This document shows positions 42,723-53,935 of a DNA stretch of 64,000 nucleotides, piece after piece (the first letter of the stretch is position 1; each line of letters opens with the position of its first letter). Under the pieces are notes generated by a model that made no database searches, was not told the origin of the DNA, and worked only from the letters and a program-made list of their open reading frames with translations. The DNA is from CAIWHR01 sp963709525 (GTDB taxonomy: Bacteria > Pseudomonadota > Gammaproteobacteria > Burkholderiales > Casimicrobiaceae): contig CAVPXB010000010.1 in assembly GCA_963709525.1 (NCBI GenBank), positions 124,001 to 188,000 of the forward strand, given 5' to 3'. The position numbers and the translations under genes are program-made.

Positions 42723-44485
42723 GCGCGCTACCCGTTCGCAAATTCGATGCGTTGGTGGTCGGTGCCGGCGGTTCCGGCATGCGCGCGTCGCTGCAGCTCG
42801 CCGAGGCCGGGTTGTCGGTCGCCGTGCTGTCCAAGGTCTTCCCGACCCGCTCGCATACGGTGGCGGCCCAGGGTGGCATCGGCGCGTCGCTGGGCAACAT
42901 GTCCGAGGACAACTGGCTGTGGCACATGTACGACACGATCAAGGGCTCCGACTGGCTGGGAGACCAGGACGCGATCGAGTACATGTGCAAGGCCGCGGCC
43001 GGGGTCGTCTACGAACTCGAGCACTTCGGCATGCCCTTCGACCGCAACGCCGACGGCACGATCTACCAGCGCCCGTTCGGCGGCCACATGGCGAATTTCG
43101 GTGAAAAGCCGGTGCAGCGCGCCTGTGCCGCCGCCGACCGCACCGGCCATGCGCTGCTGCACACGCTCTACCAGCGCAACGTGCGCGCGCGAACGCAGTT
43201 CTTCGTCGAGTGGATGGCGCTCGACCTCATCCGCGACGCCGATGGCGATGTGCTCGGCGTCGTCGCGCTCGAAATGGAAACCGGCGACGTGATGATCCTG
43301 CAGGCCAAGGCGACGCTGTTCGCCACCGGCGGCGCCGGGCGGATCTTCGCTGCATCGACCAACGCCTTCATCAACACCGGCGACGGCCTCGGCATGGCCG
43401 CGCGCGCCGGCATCCCGCTCCAGGACCTGGAATTCTGGCAGTTCCATCCGACCGGCGTCGCCGGGGCCGGCGTGCTGATCACCGAGGGTGTGCGCGGCGA
43501 GGGCGGCATTCTGCTCAATTGCAACGGCGAACGCTTCATGGAGCGCTACGCGCCCAATGCCAAGGACCTCGCGTCGCGCGACGTCGTCTCGCGCTCGATG
43601 GACCAGGAGATCAAGGAAGGACGCGGCTGCGGTCCCGAAAAGGATCACGTGCTGCTGAAGCTCGACCACCTCGGCCCCGAAGTCATCCTGAAGCGCCTGC
43701 CGTCGATCCGCGAGATCGCGCTCAAGTTCGCCAACGTCGATTGCATCAAGGAGCCGATCCCGGTGGTGCCGACGATCCACTATCAGATGGGCGGCATTCC
43801 CACCAACATCCAGGGCCAGGTCGTGGCCCCCAGCGGCGACGACCATCGGGCCGCGGTCAACGGCCTCTACGCGGTGGGCGAGTGCGCCTGTGTTTCGGTC
43901 CACGGCGCCAACCGCCTCGGCACCAATTCGCTGCTCGACCTGGTCGTGTTCGGCCGTGCCGCCGGCGATTTCATCGTCGCGCAGGGTTTGAAGGGCCGGG
44001 CGCACAAGCCGCTGCCCGCCGCCGCCGGAGACGGCGCGCGCGCGCGCCTCGCCCGTCTCGACGGCGCGACGGCCGGCGAGTCGGTGCCGGAGGTAGGCAA
44101 TGCGCTGCGCAAGACGATGCAGGCGCATTGCGGGGTGTTTCGCAACCAGGAACTGCTCGCCTCCGGCGTCGCCAAGGTGCTGGAGATCGAGCAGCGCGTG
44201 GGTCGCACGGCGATCAAGGACAAGAGCAGGACATTCAATACCGCCCGGGTCGAGGCGCTCGAACTCGACAACCTGATCGAGACCGCGAAGGCGACGATCG
44301 TCTCCGCCGAGGCGCGCCAGGAGTCGCGCGGCGCGCAGGCGAGGAGCGACTTTCCCGATCGCGACGACCCGAACTGGATGAAGCACACGCTGTGGTACCG
44401 CGAGGGCAATCGCCTCGCCTACAAGCCGGTCAACATGAAGCCGCTGTCGGTCGACGCGTTCCCGCCCAAGGCGCGGACGTATTGA
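42719..44485 (+). CDS. sdhA: Succinate dehydrogenase flavoprotein subunit
   Basis: The 588-residue catalytic subunit that oxidises succinate to fumarate. The FAD-binding start VVGAGGSGMRASLQLAEAG is followed by RSHTVAAQGG with His46, the site of covalent FAD. HGANRLGTNSLLDLVVFGR contains active-site residues. The C-terminal helical domain ends MKPLSVDAFPPKARTY. Start codon overlaps the sdhD stop. SdhE, the flavinylation factor, is encoded two genes downstream. Confidence 0.96.
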   Translation: MSALPVRKFDALVVGAGGSGMRASLQLAEAGLSVAVLSKVFPTRSHTVAAQGGIGASLGNMSEDNWLWHMYDTIKGSDWLGDQDAIEYMCKAAAGVVYELEHFGMPFDRNADGTIYQRPFGGHMANFGEKPVQRACAAADRTGHALLHTLYQRNVRARTQFFVEWMALDLIRDADGDVLGVVALEMETGDVMILQAKATLFATGGAGRIFAASTNAFINTGDGLGMAARAGIPLQDLEFWQFHPTGVAGAGVLITEGVRGEGGILLNCNGERFMERYAPNAKDLASRDVVSRSMDQEIKEGRGCGPEKDHVLLKLDHLGPEVILKRLPSIREIALKFANVDCIKEPIPVVPTIHYQMGGIPTNIQGQVVAPSGDDHRAAVNGLYAVGECACVSVHGANRLGTNSLLDLVVFGRAAGDFIVAQGLKGRAHKPLPAAAGDGARARLARLDGATAGESVPEVGNALRKTMQAHCGVFRNQELLASGVAKVLEIEQRVGRTAIKDKSRTFNTARVEALELDNLIETAKATIVSAEARQESRGAQARSDFPDRDDPNWMKHTLWYREGNRLAYKPVNMKPLSVDAFPPKARTY

Positions 44486-44519
44486 GCGCGCATCGCCGAC
44501 CCAGAACCCGGAGCCACGG

Positions 44520-45215
44520 ATGAAATTTCGCGTTTACCGCTACGACCCCGAAACCGACGCCGCGCCGCGCCTGCAGGAGTACGACGTCGCGCTCGAGGCC
44601 ACCGACCGCATGCTGCTCGACGCGCTGATGCGCCTCAAGGCCGACGACGACACGCTGGCGTTCCGGCGCAGTTGCCGCGAAGGCGTCTGCGGCTCGGACG
44701 CGATGAACATCAACGGCAAGAACGGTCTCGCGTGCATCACCAACCTTAAGGAACTGTCCGAGCCGGTCGAATTGCGGCCGCTGCCGGGGCTGCCGGTGAT
44801 CCGCGACCTGATCGTCGACATGAGCCAGTTCTTCAAGCAATACCATTCGATCAAGCCTTACCTCGTCAACGAGACGCCGCCGCCGGAGAAAGAGCGCCTG
44901 CAGTCGCCCGAGGACCGGGAGGAGCTCGACGGGCTCTACGAGTGCATTCTGTGCGCCTGCTGTTCGACCGCCTGCCCGTCGTTCTGGTGGAATCCCGACA
45001 AGTTCGTCGGCCCCGCCGGACTGCTGGCCGCCTACCGGTTCATCGCCGATACGCGCGACGAGGCGACCAACGAGCGGCTCGACAACCTCGAAGACCCGTA
45101 CCGGCTCTTCCGCTGCCATTCCATCATGAACTGCGTCGACGTCTGCCCGAAGGCGCTCAACCCGACCAAGGCGATCGGCAAGATCAAGGACATCATGGTG
45201 AAGCGCGCGGTTTGA
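44520..45215 (+). CDS. sdhB: Succinate dehydrogenase iron-sulfur subunit
   Basis: A 231-residue electron-transfer subunit. The 2Fe-2S cluster cysteines are in RRSCREGVCGSDAMNINGKNGLAC. The 4Fe-4S and 3Fe-4S ligands follow in CILCACCSTACPSFWWN and CHSIMNCVDVCPKALNP. It passes electrons from FAD to the quinone in SdhCD. GGAG precedes ATG 44520, 34 bp after sdhA. Confidence 0.96.
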   Translation: MKFRVYRYDPETDAAPRLQEYDVALEATDRMLLDALMRLKADDDTLAFRRSCREGVCGSDAMNINGKNGLACITNLKELSEPVELRPLPGLPVIRDLIVDMSQFFKQYHSIKPYLVNETPPPEKERLQSPEDREELDGLYECILCACCSTACPSFWWNPDKFVGPAGLLAAYRFIADTRDEATNERLDNLEDPYRLFRCHSIMNCVDVCPKALNPTKAIGKIKDIMVKRAV

Positions 45216-45228
45216 TCCGCAAGCAGCC

Positions 45229-45468
45229 ATGGAGGACACGCGATTGAACCGCCTGCGCTGGCGCTGCCGGCGCGGCATGCTGGAGAACGATCTGATCCTC
45301 GCGCGCTGGCTCGAGGCGCGCGGAGCGGGAATGTCGGATGCGGATGGCGCGGCGCTCGATCGGCTGCTCGACCTCTCCGACAACGAGTTGTGGGACTTGC
45401 TGTCCGGACGCAGTGACCTGGTTGACGAAGCCTTGCGCCCGCTGCTGGATTCGCTGCGCAGCGCCTGA
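45229..45468 (+). CDS. sdhE: FAD assembly factor SdhE
   Basis: A 79-residue protein that promotes covalent attachment of FAD to SdhA. The diagnostic RGxxE motif is in RRGMLENDLILARW, and the helical-bundle end DNELWDLLSGR is typical of the YgfY/SdhE family. It begins 13 bp after sdhB, keeping the maturation factor in the same transcript as its client. Confidence 0.93.
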   Translation: MEDTRLNRLRWRCRRGMLENDLILARWLEARGAGMSDADGAALDRLLDLSDNELWDLLSGRSDLVDEALRPLLDSLRSA

Positions 45469-45588
45469 CGGCGAGAGTTGATGAAGCAATGCAGTCGCGA
45501 CAAGAAGGGAAGCGCGTTGTAGCTGACGCATAGAGACGTGCATCGAGGCCAGCATGGCCCGCCGGAAACCACTGCGCATGGAGATTCA

Positions 45589-46896
<1,308 letters not shown>

Positions 46897-46917
46897 GGTC
46901 CGCGTCAGATGGCAGAC

Positions 46918-46943
46918 GGGGCGGTCGTTGACCGCCCCTTTCG
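46918..46943 (+). terminator. Hairpin between gltA and odhA
   Basis: GGGGCGGTC-GTT-GACCGCCCC is a perfect 9-bp stem with a 3-base loop, followed by TTTCGT, 22 bp after the gltA stop. The T-tract is short, so partial termination or attenuation before odhA (sucA) is more likely than a full stop. Confidence 0.65.
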
Positions 46944-47011
46944 TATTGGCAGCACGCGCCGGCCTGGCATCGGGCCGTGCGGAAAACCGAGACCGGCAGC
47001 GAGGTGAAGCG

Positions 47012-49855
47012 ATGAGTTCCATGAAGACCTTCGAATCGACGAGCACGCTGTTCGGCGGCAATGTGCCGTTCATCGAAGAGCAATACGAAAGTTATCTGGC
47101 GGACCCGGGTTCGGTGGCGCCGGACTGGCGCGCCTACTTCGACACCTTGCGCGGCGGGGCGGCGGACGTTGCGCATGCGCCGGTGATCGAGTCGTTCATC
47201 CGATTGGGCAAGAGCCGCAAGGTGGCGGGAGCGATGGTCGACGCTTCCACCATGCACAAGCAGGTGCTGGTGTTGCAGATGATCGGGAAATTCCGGACCC
47301 TCGGGATGTTTCACGCGGACCTCGACCCGTTGCAGCGCGCCGAGAAGCCCTACATCGCCGACCTCGATCTCGCGACCTACGGATTTACCGAGGCGGACCT
47401 CGATACCGAGTTCGATGTCGGCTCGTTCAAGGCCGAGGGCGAGCGGATGCGACTGCGCGACCTGGTGCAGGCGCTGCGCGACACCTACTGCCGGACCGTG
47501 GGCGCCGAATACATGTACATCCACGACACCGCGACCAAGCGCTTTCTGCAGCAGCGGCTGGAGCCGATCCGTTCCAGGCCGACGTTCACCGCGGAGCAGC
47601 GGCGGCACATCCTCGAGCGGCTGACCGCCGCGGAAACCCTCGAGCGCTATCTGCATACGCGCTACGTCGGCCAGAAGCGGTTTTCCGGCGAGGGCGGCGA
47701 CACGATGACGCCGATGCTCGATCGCCTGATCGAGAAGGCCGGCGCTGCGGGCGTCCAGGAAACGATCATCGGCATGGCGCACCGCGGTCGTCTGAACGTG
47801 CTGGTCAATACCCTGGGCAAGATGCCCTCCGACCTCTTCTCCGAATTCGAGGGCAAGTACTCGCACAAGCTTTCGGCGGGGGACGTCAAGTACCACCAGG
47901 GCTTCTCGTCGTACGTCATCACGCCGGGTGGTCCGATGGGCCTCACGCTCGCGTTCAACCCTTCGCACCTCGAAGCGGTCAATCCGGTCGTCGAGGGTTC
48001 GGTGCGCGCGCGCCAGCACCGGCGCGGCGACGCCAAGGGCGACCAGGTGCTGCCGGTGCTGATCCACGGCGATGCCGCCGTGGCGGGGCAGGGCGTCCTG
48101 CAGGAAGTCCTCAACATGGCGCAGACCCGCGGCTACACCACGGGCGGCACCATCCATATCGTCGTCAACAACCAGATCGGCTTCACCACCTCCGATCCGC
48201 GCGACACCCGCGGCACGCTCTATTGCACCGATGTCGCGAAAATGGTCGAAGCGCCGATCCTTCACGTCAACGGCGACGATCCGGAAGCCTGCCTGCTCGC
48301 CGTCGACATCGCGATGGAATACCGGCAGCAGTTCCACAAGGACGTGTTCATCGACCTCATCTGCTTCCGCCGCCTGGGACACAACGAGGCCGACGAGCCG
48401 ATGGTGACGCAGCCGTTGATGTACAAGCGAATCAGCCAGCATCCGGGCACGCGCAAGCTCTATGCCGACAGGCTGATCGCCGAGGGCGTCGTCCAGGGCG
48501 ATGAACCAGGCGCGATGATCGCCAGCTACCGGGCGGCGATGGACAAGGGTACCCATACCAACAAGACGGTTCTCTCCAATTACAAGGCGCCGTTTTCCGC
48601 CGACTGGTCGCCCTACACCAAGGGTCTCAAGTGGACCGAACCCGCCGACACCCGGGTGCCCCTTAAGCTGCTGAAGGCGCTCGCGATGAAGGTCTGCGCG
48701 ATCCCGGACGGCTTCAAGCTGCATCCGCGCGTCGAAAAGGTGATCGCGGATCGCAAGGCGATGGCGCAGGGCAAGCTGCCGCTCGACTGGGGGATGGGTG
48801 AGACACTGGCCTATGCGACGCTGCTGGCGGACGGCTTTGGCGTCCGCCTGTCCGGCGAGGACGTCGGTCGCGGCACTTTCGTCCACCGCCACGCCGTGCT
48901 GCACGACCAGAACCGCGAGAAATGGGACGCGGGAACCTGGGTTCCGCTCGAACACGTCAAGGAAGGGCAACCGACCATCGAGATCATCGACTCGGTGCTG
49001 ACCGAGCTGGGCGTACTGGGCTTCGAGTATGGCTACGCGACGTCCGATCCGAAACGACTCGTGATCTGGGAGGCGCAGTTCGGCGACTTCGCCAATGGCG
49101 CGCAGGTCGTCATCGACCAGTTCATCAGCTCCGGCGAAGCGAAATGGGGACGCCTTTGCGGGCTGGTGCTGCTGTTGCCCCACGGCTACGAAGGCCAGGG
49201 GCCGGAACATTCTTCCGCGCGCCCGGAGCGGTTCCTGCAACTGTGCGCGGAACACAACATGCAGGTCTGCGTCCCGTCGACGCCGGCCCAGATCTATCAC
49301 CTGTTGCGCCGGCAGATGATCCGCCCGTTCCGCACGCCGCTGGTGGTGATGAGCCCGAAGAGCCTGCTGCGGCACAAGGAGGCCGTGTCGACGCTCGAGG
49401 AGCTCGGCGAGGGCGGCTTCCGCACCGTGATCGGCGAGGCCGAAAACATCGCCGCCAGGAAGGTGAAGCGCGTCATTCTCTGCTGCGGCAAGGTGTACTA
49501 CGAGCTGGCCGCGCACCGCCGCGAGCACAAGATCGACGACGTCGCGATCATCCGCTTCGAACAGCTCTACCCCTTCCCGCACGCCGACTTCAAGGCCGAG
49601 CTCGCGAAGTTCCCGCACGCGAAGGAGATCGTCTGGTGTCAGGAAGAACCGCAGAACCAGGGCGCGTGGTACCGGCTGCGCGCCTATTTCCGCGCCGATG
49701 CCGGGCCGACGCAGGTCGTCTCCTACGCGGGACGGCCGGTGTCGGCATCGCCGGCGGTGGGCTACATGTCCAAGCACCTCGCCCAGCAGAAGCAATTGAT
49801 CGAGGATGCTTTCGCGCCCAAGATGTCCGAGGGCGAGATGCTCGTCGGAACCTGA
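47012..49855 (+). CDS. sucA: 2-oxoglutarate dehydrogenase E1 component
   Basis: A 947-residue TPP-dependent decarboxylase (also called odhA). The N-terminal E2-binding segment (LFGGNVPFIEEQYESYLADP) is present. Catalytic parts include GMAHRGRLNVLVN, HGDAAVAGQGVLQE, the TPP motif with VNNQIGFTT and GDDPEA, and DLICFRRLGHNEADEP. The transketolase-like C-terminal region includes HGYEGQGPEHSSARPERFLQ. GAGGTGAAG precedes ATG 47012. With sucB and lpdA it forms the complex converting 2-oxoglutarate to succinyl-CoA. sucCD is not in the window. Confidence 0.96.
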   Translation: MSSMKTFESTSTLFGGNVPFIEEQYESYLADPGSVAPDWRAYFDTLRGGAADVAHAPVIESFIRLGKSRKVAGAMVDASTMHKQVLVLQMIGKFRTLGMFHADLDPLQRAEKPYIADLDLATYGFTEADLDTEFDVGSFKAEGERMRLRDLVQALRDTYCRTVGAEYMYIHDTATKRFLQQRLEPIRSRPTFTAEQRRHILERLTAAETLERYLHTRYVGQKRFSGEGGDTMTPMLDRLIEKAGAAGVQETIIGMAHRGRLNVLVNTLGKMPSDLFSEFEGKYSHKLSAGDVKYHQGFSSYVITPGGPMGLTLAFNPSHLEAVNPVVEGSVRARQHRRGDAKGDQVLPVLIHGDAAVAGQGVLQEVLNMAQTRGYTTGGTIHIVVNNQIGFTTSDPRDTRGTLYCTDVAKMVEAPILHVNGDDPEACLLAVDIAMEYRQQFHKDVFIDLICFRRLGHNEADEPMVTQPLMYKRISQHPGTRKLYADRLIAEGVVQGDEPGAMIASYRAAMDKGTHTNKTVLSNYKAPFSADWSPYTKGLKWTEPADTRVPLKLLKALAMKVCAIPDGFKLHPRVEKVIADRKAMAQGKLPLDWGMGETLAYATLLADGFGVRLSGEDVGRGTFVHRHAVLHDQNREKWDAGTWVPLEHVKEGQPTIEIIDSVLTELGVLGFEYGYATSDPKRLVIWEAQFGDFANGAQVVIDQFISSGEAKWGRLCGLVLLLPHGYEGQGPEHSSARPERFLQLCAEHNMQVCVPSTPAQIYHLLRRQMIRPFRTPLVVMSPKSLLRHKEAVSTLEELGEGGFRTVIGEAENIAARKVKRVILCCGKVYYELAAHRREHKIDDVAIIRFEQLYPFPHADFKAELAKFPHAKEIVWCQEEPQNQGAWYRLRAYFRADAGPTQVVSYAGRPVSASPAVGYMSKHLAQQKQLIEDAFAPKMSEGEMLVGT

Positions 49856-49868
49856 CAGGAAAACCCTC

Positions 49869-51092
49869 ATGCGCGTCGAAGTCAAAGTCCCCCAGTTGCC
49901 CGAATCGGTGGCCGAAGCCACGCTCGTGAGCTGGCACAGGAAGCCCGGCGATGCCGTCAGGCGCGACGAAAACCTGATCGATGTCGAAACCGACAAGGTC
50001 GTGCTCGAACTGCCGGCGCCGGCGTCCGGCGTGCTGGTCGAGATCGTCGCGCCCAACGGCGCGACGGTAAGAAGCCTCGATCTGATCGCGGTCATCGATA
50101 CCGAGGGCAAGGCGACCGCGCCGTCCGCCGCCGCGACGGCGCCCGCCGCGGCACCTGCACCCGTACCTGCATCGGCACCCGCGCCGGACGTGGCGACGGC
50201 CCTTCCCGCGGCGCGCAAGATGATCGCCGAGCAGGGCGCGAGTCCGGCGGCGGTCGAAGGCACCGGTCGCGGCGGGCGCATCACCAAGGGCGACGTGATC
50301 GCGGCGACGGCCTCCAGACCGGCGCCGGTCGCTGCGGCGGCGCCTGCACCCGCTCCGGCGCCCGCGGTGCTCTTGCCGGCCGCACTCGGCAACCGGCCCG
50401 AACAGCGGGTCCCGATGTCGCGGCTGCGCCAGCGCGTCGCCGAGCGGCTCGTGCAGTCGCAGTCGACGGCAGCCATCCTGACGACGTTCAACGAAGTCAA
50501 CATGCAGCCGGTGATCGATCTGCGCAACCGCTACAAGGATCGCTTCGAGAAGGAACACGGGGTCAAGCTCGGGTTCATGGGCTTCTTCGTGAAGGCCGCC
50601 GTGCACGCGCTGAAGAAATATCCGGCGGTCAACGCGTCGATCGACGGCACCGACATCGTCTACCACGGCTACTTCGACATCGGCATCGCGGTGGGCAGCC
50701 CGCGGGGGCTCGTGGTGCCGATCATCCGCGATGCCGACCAGCTGTCGATCGCGGAGATCGAAGCGAAAATTGCCGATTTCGGCAAGCGCGCCGGCGAAGG
50801 CAAGCTCACGGTCGAGGAACTGACCGGGGGCACCTACACGATCAGCAACGGCGGCGTGTTCGGGTCGATGCTCTCGACGCCGATCATCAACCCGCCGCAA
50901 TCGGCGATCCTGGGCGTGCACGCGACCCGGGAGCGTCCGGTGGTCGAGAACGGCCAGGTCGTCGTGCGGCCGATCAACTACCTCGCGCAATCCTACGATC
51001 ACCGGATCATCGACGGCCGCGAGGCGGTGCTGTCGCTGGTGGCCATCAAGGAAGCACTCGAGGATCCGGCGCGCCTGCTGCTGGATCTGTAA
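49869..51092 (+). CDS. sucB: 2-oxoglutarate dehydrogenase E2 component (dihydrolipoyl succinyltransferase)
   Basis: A 407-residue core enzyme. The lipoyl domain carries DVETDKVVLEL with lipoyl Lys43. An Ala/Pro linker follows, then the peripheral-subunit-binding domain (AARKMIAEQGASPAAVEGTG) and a second Ala/Pro linker. The catalytic domain ends with SYDHRIIDGREAV, holding the active His and Asp. It begins 13 bp after sucA with GGA upstream, clearly the same operon. Confidence 0.96.
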   Translation: MRVEVKVPQLPESVAEATLVSWHRKPGDAVRRDENLIDVETDKVVLELPAPASGVLVEIVAPNGATVRSLDLIAVIDTEGKATAPSAAATAPAAAPAPVPASAPAPDVATALPAARKMIAEQGASPAAVEGTGRGGRITKGDVIAATASRPAPVAAAAPAPAPAPAVLLPAALGNRPEQRVPMSRLRQRVAERLVQSQSTAAILTTFNEVNMQPVIDLRNRYKDRFEKEHGVKLGFMGFFVKAAVHALKKYPAVNASIDGTDIVYHGYFDIGIAVGSPRGLVVPIIRDADQLSIAEIEAKIADFGKRAGEGKLTVEELTGGTYTISNGGVFGSMLSTPIINPPQSAILGVHATRERPVVENGQVVVRPINYLAQSYDHRIIDGREAVLSLVAIKEALEDPARLLLDL

Positions 51093-51120
51093 CGCGAACC
51101 CTCGTCCAAGGACTATCGTC

Positions 51121-52551
51121 ATGGCTGAACAATTCGACGTCGCCGTCATCGGCGGCGGCCCCGGTGGCTACATCGCTGCCATCCGCGCGGCGCAACTCGG
51201 CATGAGGGTCGCCTGCATCGACGACTGGACGCGCGCCGACGGCAAGCCGGCTCTGGGAGGCACCTGCACCAACGTCGGCTGCATTCCGTCCAAGGTGCTG
51301 CTGCAGTCATCGGAGCATTTCGAGCACGCGGGCCACGGTCTTGCCGCCCACGGCATCGATGTCAAGGGGCTCACCATCGACGTTGGCCGCATGCTCGCGC
51401 GCAAAGACAAGGTCGTGGCGCAAAACAACGACGGCATCGCGTTCCTGTTCAAGAAAAACAAGGTCGCGTTCTTCCACGGCCGGGCCTCGTTCGCGGGCGG
51501 CAGCGCGACTGCCGGCTGGTCGCTGAAGGTCGAGGGCCCGAACGCCGGGGAGCTCAAAGCCAGGCACGTGATCGTCGCGACCGGCTCGAAGCCTCGCGCA
51601 TTGCCGGGGACTCCCTTCGACAACAAGCTCGTGCTCGACAACGACGGCGCACTGGCGATCCCCGAGGTGCCCGGGCGGCTCGGCGTCGTCGGCGCCGGCG
51701 TGATCGGTCTCGAAATGGGCAGCGTCTGGCGCCGCCTGGGATCCGAGGTCACGGTGCTCGAAGTGCTGCCCGTGTTCCTGGGTGCTGCCGACGACGCGGT
51801 GGCGAAGGAAGCAAACAAGGTCTTCGCCAGGCAGGGACTCGCCATCCACACCAGCGCGAACATCACGGCGGTCAAGGTCGGCAAGAAGGACGTCGCCGTC
51901 GCCTGGACCGACGCCGAGGGGAAGGCTCAGCAGGCCGTCTTCGACCGGCTGATCGTCTCGATCGGCAGGCTGCCGCACACGGCGGGACTCAACGGCGATG
52001 CGGTCGGGTTGAAGCTGGACGAGCGCGGGTTCATTGCCGTTGACGGTGACTGTCGTACCAACCTGCCGCAGGTGTGGGCGGTCGGCGACGTCGTCCGCGG
52101 GCCCATGCTTGCCCACAAGGCCGAGGAAGAGGGCGTTGCGGTGGCGGAGCGTATCGCGGGGCAGCACGGCCATGTCGATTTCAACACCGTTCCCTGGGTG
52201 ATCTACACGTCGCCCGAGATCGCCTGGGTCGGGAAAACCGAGCAGCAGCTGAAGGCCGAGGGCGTCGCCTACCGCGCCGGGTCGTTCCCGTTTGCCGCCA
52301 ACGGCCGGGCGCGCGCCCTCGGCGACACGACCGGATTCGTCAAGATCCTCGCCGACGCATCCACCGACCGCGTCCTGGGCATGCACGTGATCGGACCCCT
52401 CGCCTCCGAACTCATCGCCGAAGGCGTGATGGCGATGGAGTTCGGCGCCTCCAGCGAGGACATTGCCCGCATCTGCCACGCCCATCCGTCGCTGTCCGAG
52501 GCGACGAAGGAGGCGGCGCTGGCGGTCGACAAGCGGGCGTTGAACATCTGA
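51121..52551 (+). CDS. lpdA: Dihydrolipoyl dehydrogenase (E3)
   Basis: A 476-residue flavoprotein that reoxidises dihydrolipoamide with NAD+. FAD-binding VIGGGPGGYIAAIRAAQLG, the redox disulfide Cys49/Cys54 in GGTCTNVGCIPSK, NAD-binding GVVGAGVIGLEMGSVW and the catalytic His-Glu pair in CHAHPSLSEATKEA are all present. It lies 28 bp after sucB and should serve the 2-oxoglutarate complex; a shared role with pyruvate dehydrogenase or the glycine system is possible. Confidence 0.96.
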   Translation: MAEQFDVAVIGGGPGGYIAAIRAAQLGMRVACIDDWTRADGKPALGGTCTNVGCIPSKVLLQSSEHFEHAGHGLAAHGIDVKGLTIDVGRMLARKDKVVAQNNDGIAFLFKKNKVAFFHGRASFAGGSATAGWSLKVEGPNAGELKARHVIVATGSKPRALPGTPFDNKLVLDNDGALAIPEVPGRLGVVGAGVIGLEMGSVWRRLGSEVTVLEVLPVFLGAADDAVAKEANKVFARQGLAIHTSANITAVKVGKKDVAVAWTDAEGKAQQAVFDRLIVSIGRLPHTAGLNGDAVGLKLDERGFIAVDGDCRTNLPQVWAVGDVVRGPMLAHKAEEEGVAVAERIAGQHGHVDFNTVPWVIYTSPEIAWVGKTEQQLKAEGVAYRAGSFPFAANGRARALGDTTGFVKILADASTDRVLGMHVIGPLASELIAEGVMAMEFGASSEDIARICHAHPSLSEATKEAALAVDKRALNI

Positions 52552-52720
52552 GGGGCACGTCGACAGGCTCGACGCGAACGGCGCAAGGATGCCGAGCGCC
52601 GAGCCCGTGCCATCGGCGCCATCGCCGCGGCGGTCCGGTTGCCGGTATCATGAGGGTCGTGGCTTCCTACGCAGTCCTGCGGCAGACAACAACCGGTACG
52701 CTCACTTCGGGGGATGGCGA

Positions 52721-53869
52721 GTGGCGCAGCCGCTGACCTCGGCGCGCGCCCGGTACGCGCGGGCCGCAACCGCGGCCGCGGCCGGGGGCGGGGTGAGGCA
52801 AGGCCTTGAAGCGCGCGGAATCACGCTCGACGCCGCGCAGATCGCGGCCGCCGCGCGGCTCGATCGGCTGTCAGATGAGCTCGCCGCTTTTCGTGCCGCT
52901 CGACAAGCGCCGCTGAAACGCCTGTTCGCACGGCCGGACGTTCCCAGGGGGGTGTATTTCTGGGGTGGTGTCGGACGCGGCAAGAGCCTGCTGATGGACG
53001 CGTTCTTTGCGACGGTCCCGATTCGCCGCAAGACGCGCGTGCATTTTCACGCCTTCATGCGCGACATCCACGAGGAACTGGCCACGCAGAAGCGCGAAGC
53101 CGATCCGCTGGCCACGGTGGCCGCCCGGGTCGCGCGCAAATGGCGGCTCGTCTGCTTCGACGAATTCCACATCTCCGACATCGCGGATGCGATGATTCTC
53201 GGACGCCTGCTGACGGCGCTGTTTGGCCACGGCGTGGTGTTCGTCCTGACCTCCAATTACCCGCCGGACGCGCTGTATCCCAACGGGCTGCAGCGGCAGA
53301 ACTTCGTGCCGACGATCCGCCTGCTCGAGCGCGAGCTCGACCTGGTCGAAGTGGATGGCGGCACCGATTATCGGCTGCGCGCGCTGGAGCAGGTTGCGAG
53401 CTATCACGTGCCGGCGGGCCGCGAGGCCGACGCCGCGCTGCTGGCGGCGTTCGAAAGGGTATGCTCCGGACACTCCGAGCCCACGCGACTCCTGATCGAG
53501 GGCCGGACGCTCACCGCCAGGAGGCGTGCCGCCGATGCCGTCTGGTTCGACTTTGCGGAGCTCTGCGACGGTCCGCGATCGCAGCGCGACTATCTCGAAC
53601 TCGCGCGGCAGTTCGCCGTGATCCTGTTGTCCGACATTCCCCGGATGAGCGCCGAGATGGGCGATCGTGCACGCCGCTTCACCTGGCTCATCGACATCCT
53701 GTACGATCACCGCGTGAAGCTCATCGTCTCGGCGGCCGTGCCCCCCGCGGACCTGTACGTCGATGGCCCCAACTGTCGGGAGTTCCCGCGCACCGTCAGC
53801 CGTCTCGCCGAAATGCAGTCGCGCGCCTACATGGCGCTGCCGCACGTTGCCGCGGCGCTGCCCGCATGA
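52721..53869 (+). CDS. zapE: Cell division protein ZapE (AFG1-like ATPase)
   Basis: A 382-residue AAA+-like ATPase that in E. coli acts on FtsZ rings during constriction. Walker A is GGVGRGKSLLMD, Walker B LVCFDEFHISDI, followed by VFVLTSNYPPDALYPNGLQR. RFTWLIDILYDHRVKLIVSA is the typical C-terminal part. The start is GTG 52721 because GGGGGAT precedes it; the frame runs further upstream without signals. Linkage of zapE to the 2-oxoglutarate dehydrogenase genes is common in betaproteobacteria. Confidence 0.93.
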   Translation: MAQPLTSARARYARAATAAAAGGGVRQGLEARGITLDAAQIAAAARLDRLSDELAAFRAARQAPLKRLFARPDVPRGVYFWGGVGRGKSLLMDAFFATVPIRRKTRVHFHAFMRDIHEELATQKREADPLATVAARVARKWRLVCFDEFHISDIADAMILGRLLTALFGHGVVFVLTSNYPPDALYPNGLQRQNFVPTIRLLERELDLVEVDGGTDYRLRALEQVASYHVPAGREADAALLAAFERVCSGHSEPTRLLIEGRTLTARRRAADAVWFDFAELCDGPRSQRDYLELARQFAVILLSDIPRMSAEMGDRARRFTWLIDILYDHRVKLIVSAAVPPADLYVDGPNCREFPRTVSRLAEMQSRAYMALPHVAAALPA

Positions 53870-53935
53870 GGCGCGCATTGCCGGCCTTGCCTTCATCCAA
53901 CCCGGAACCGACCAACCCGCCCCAAGGAGAGTCCC

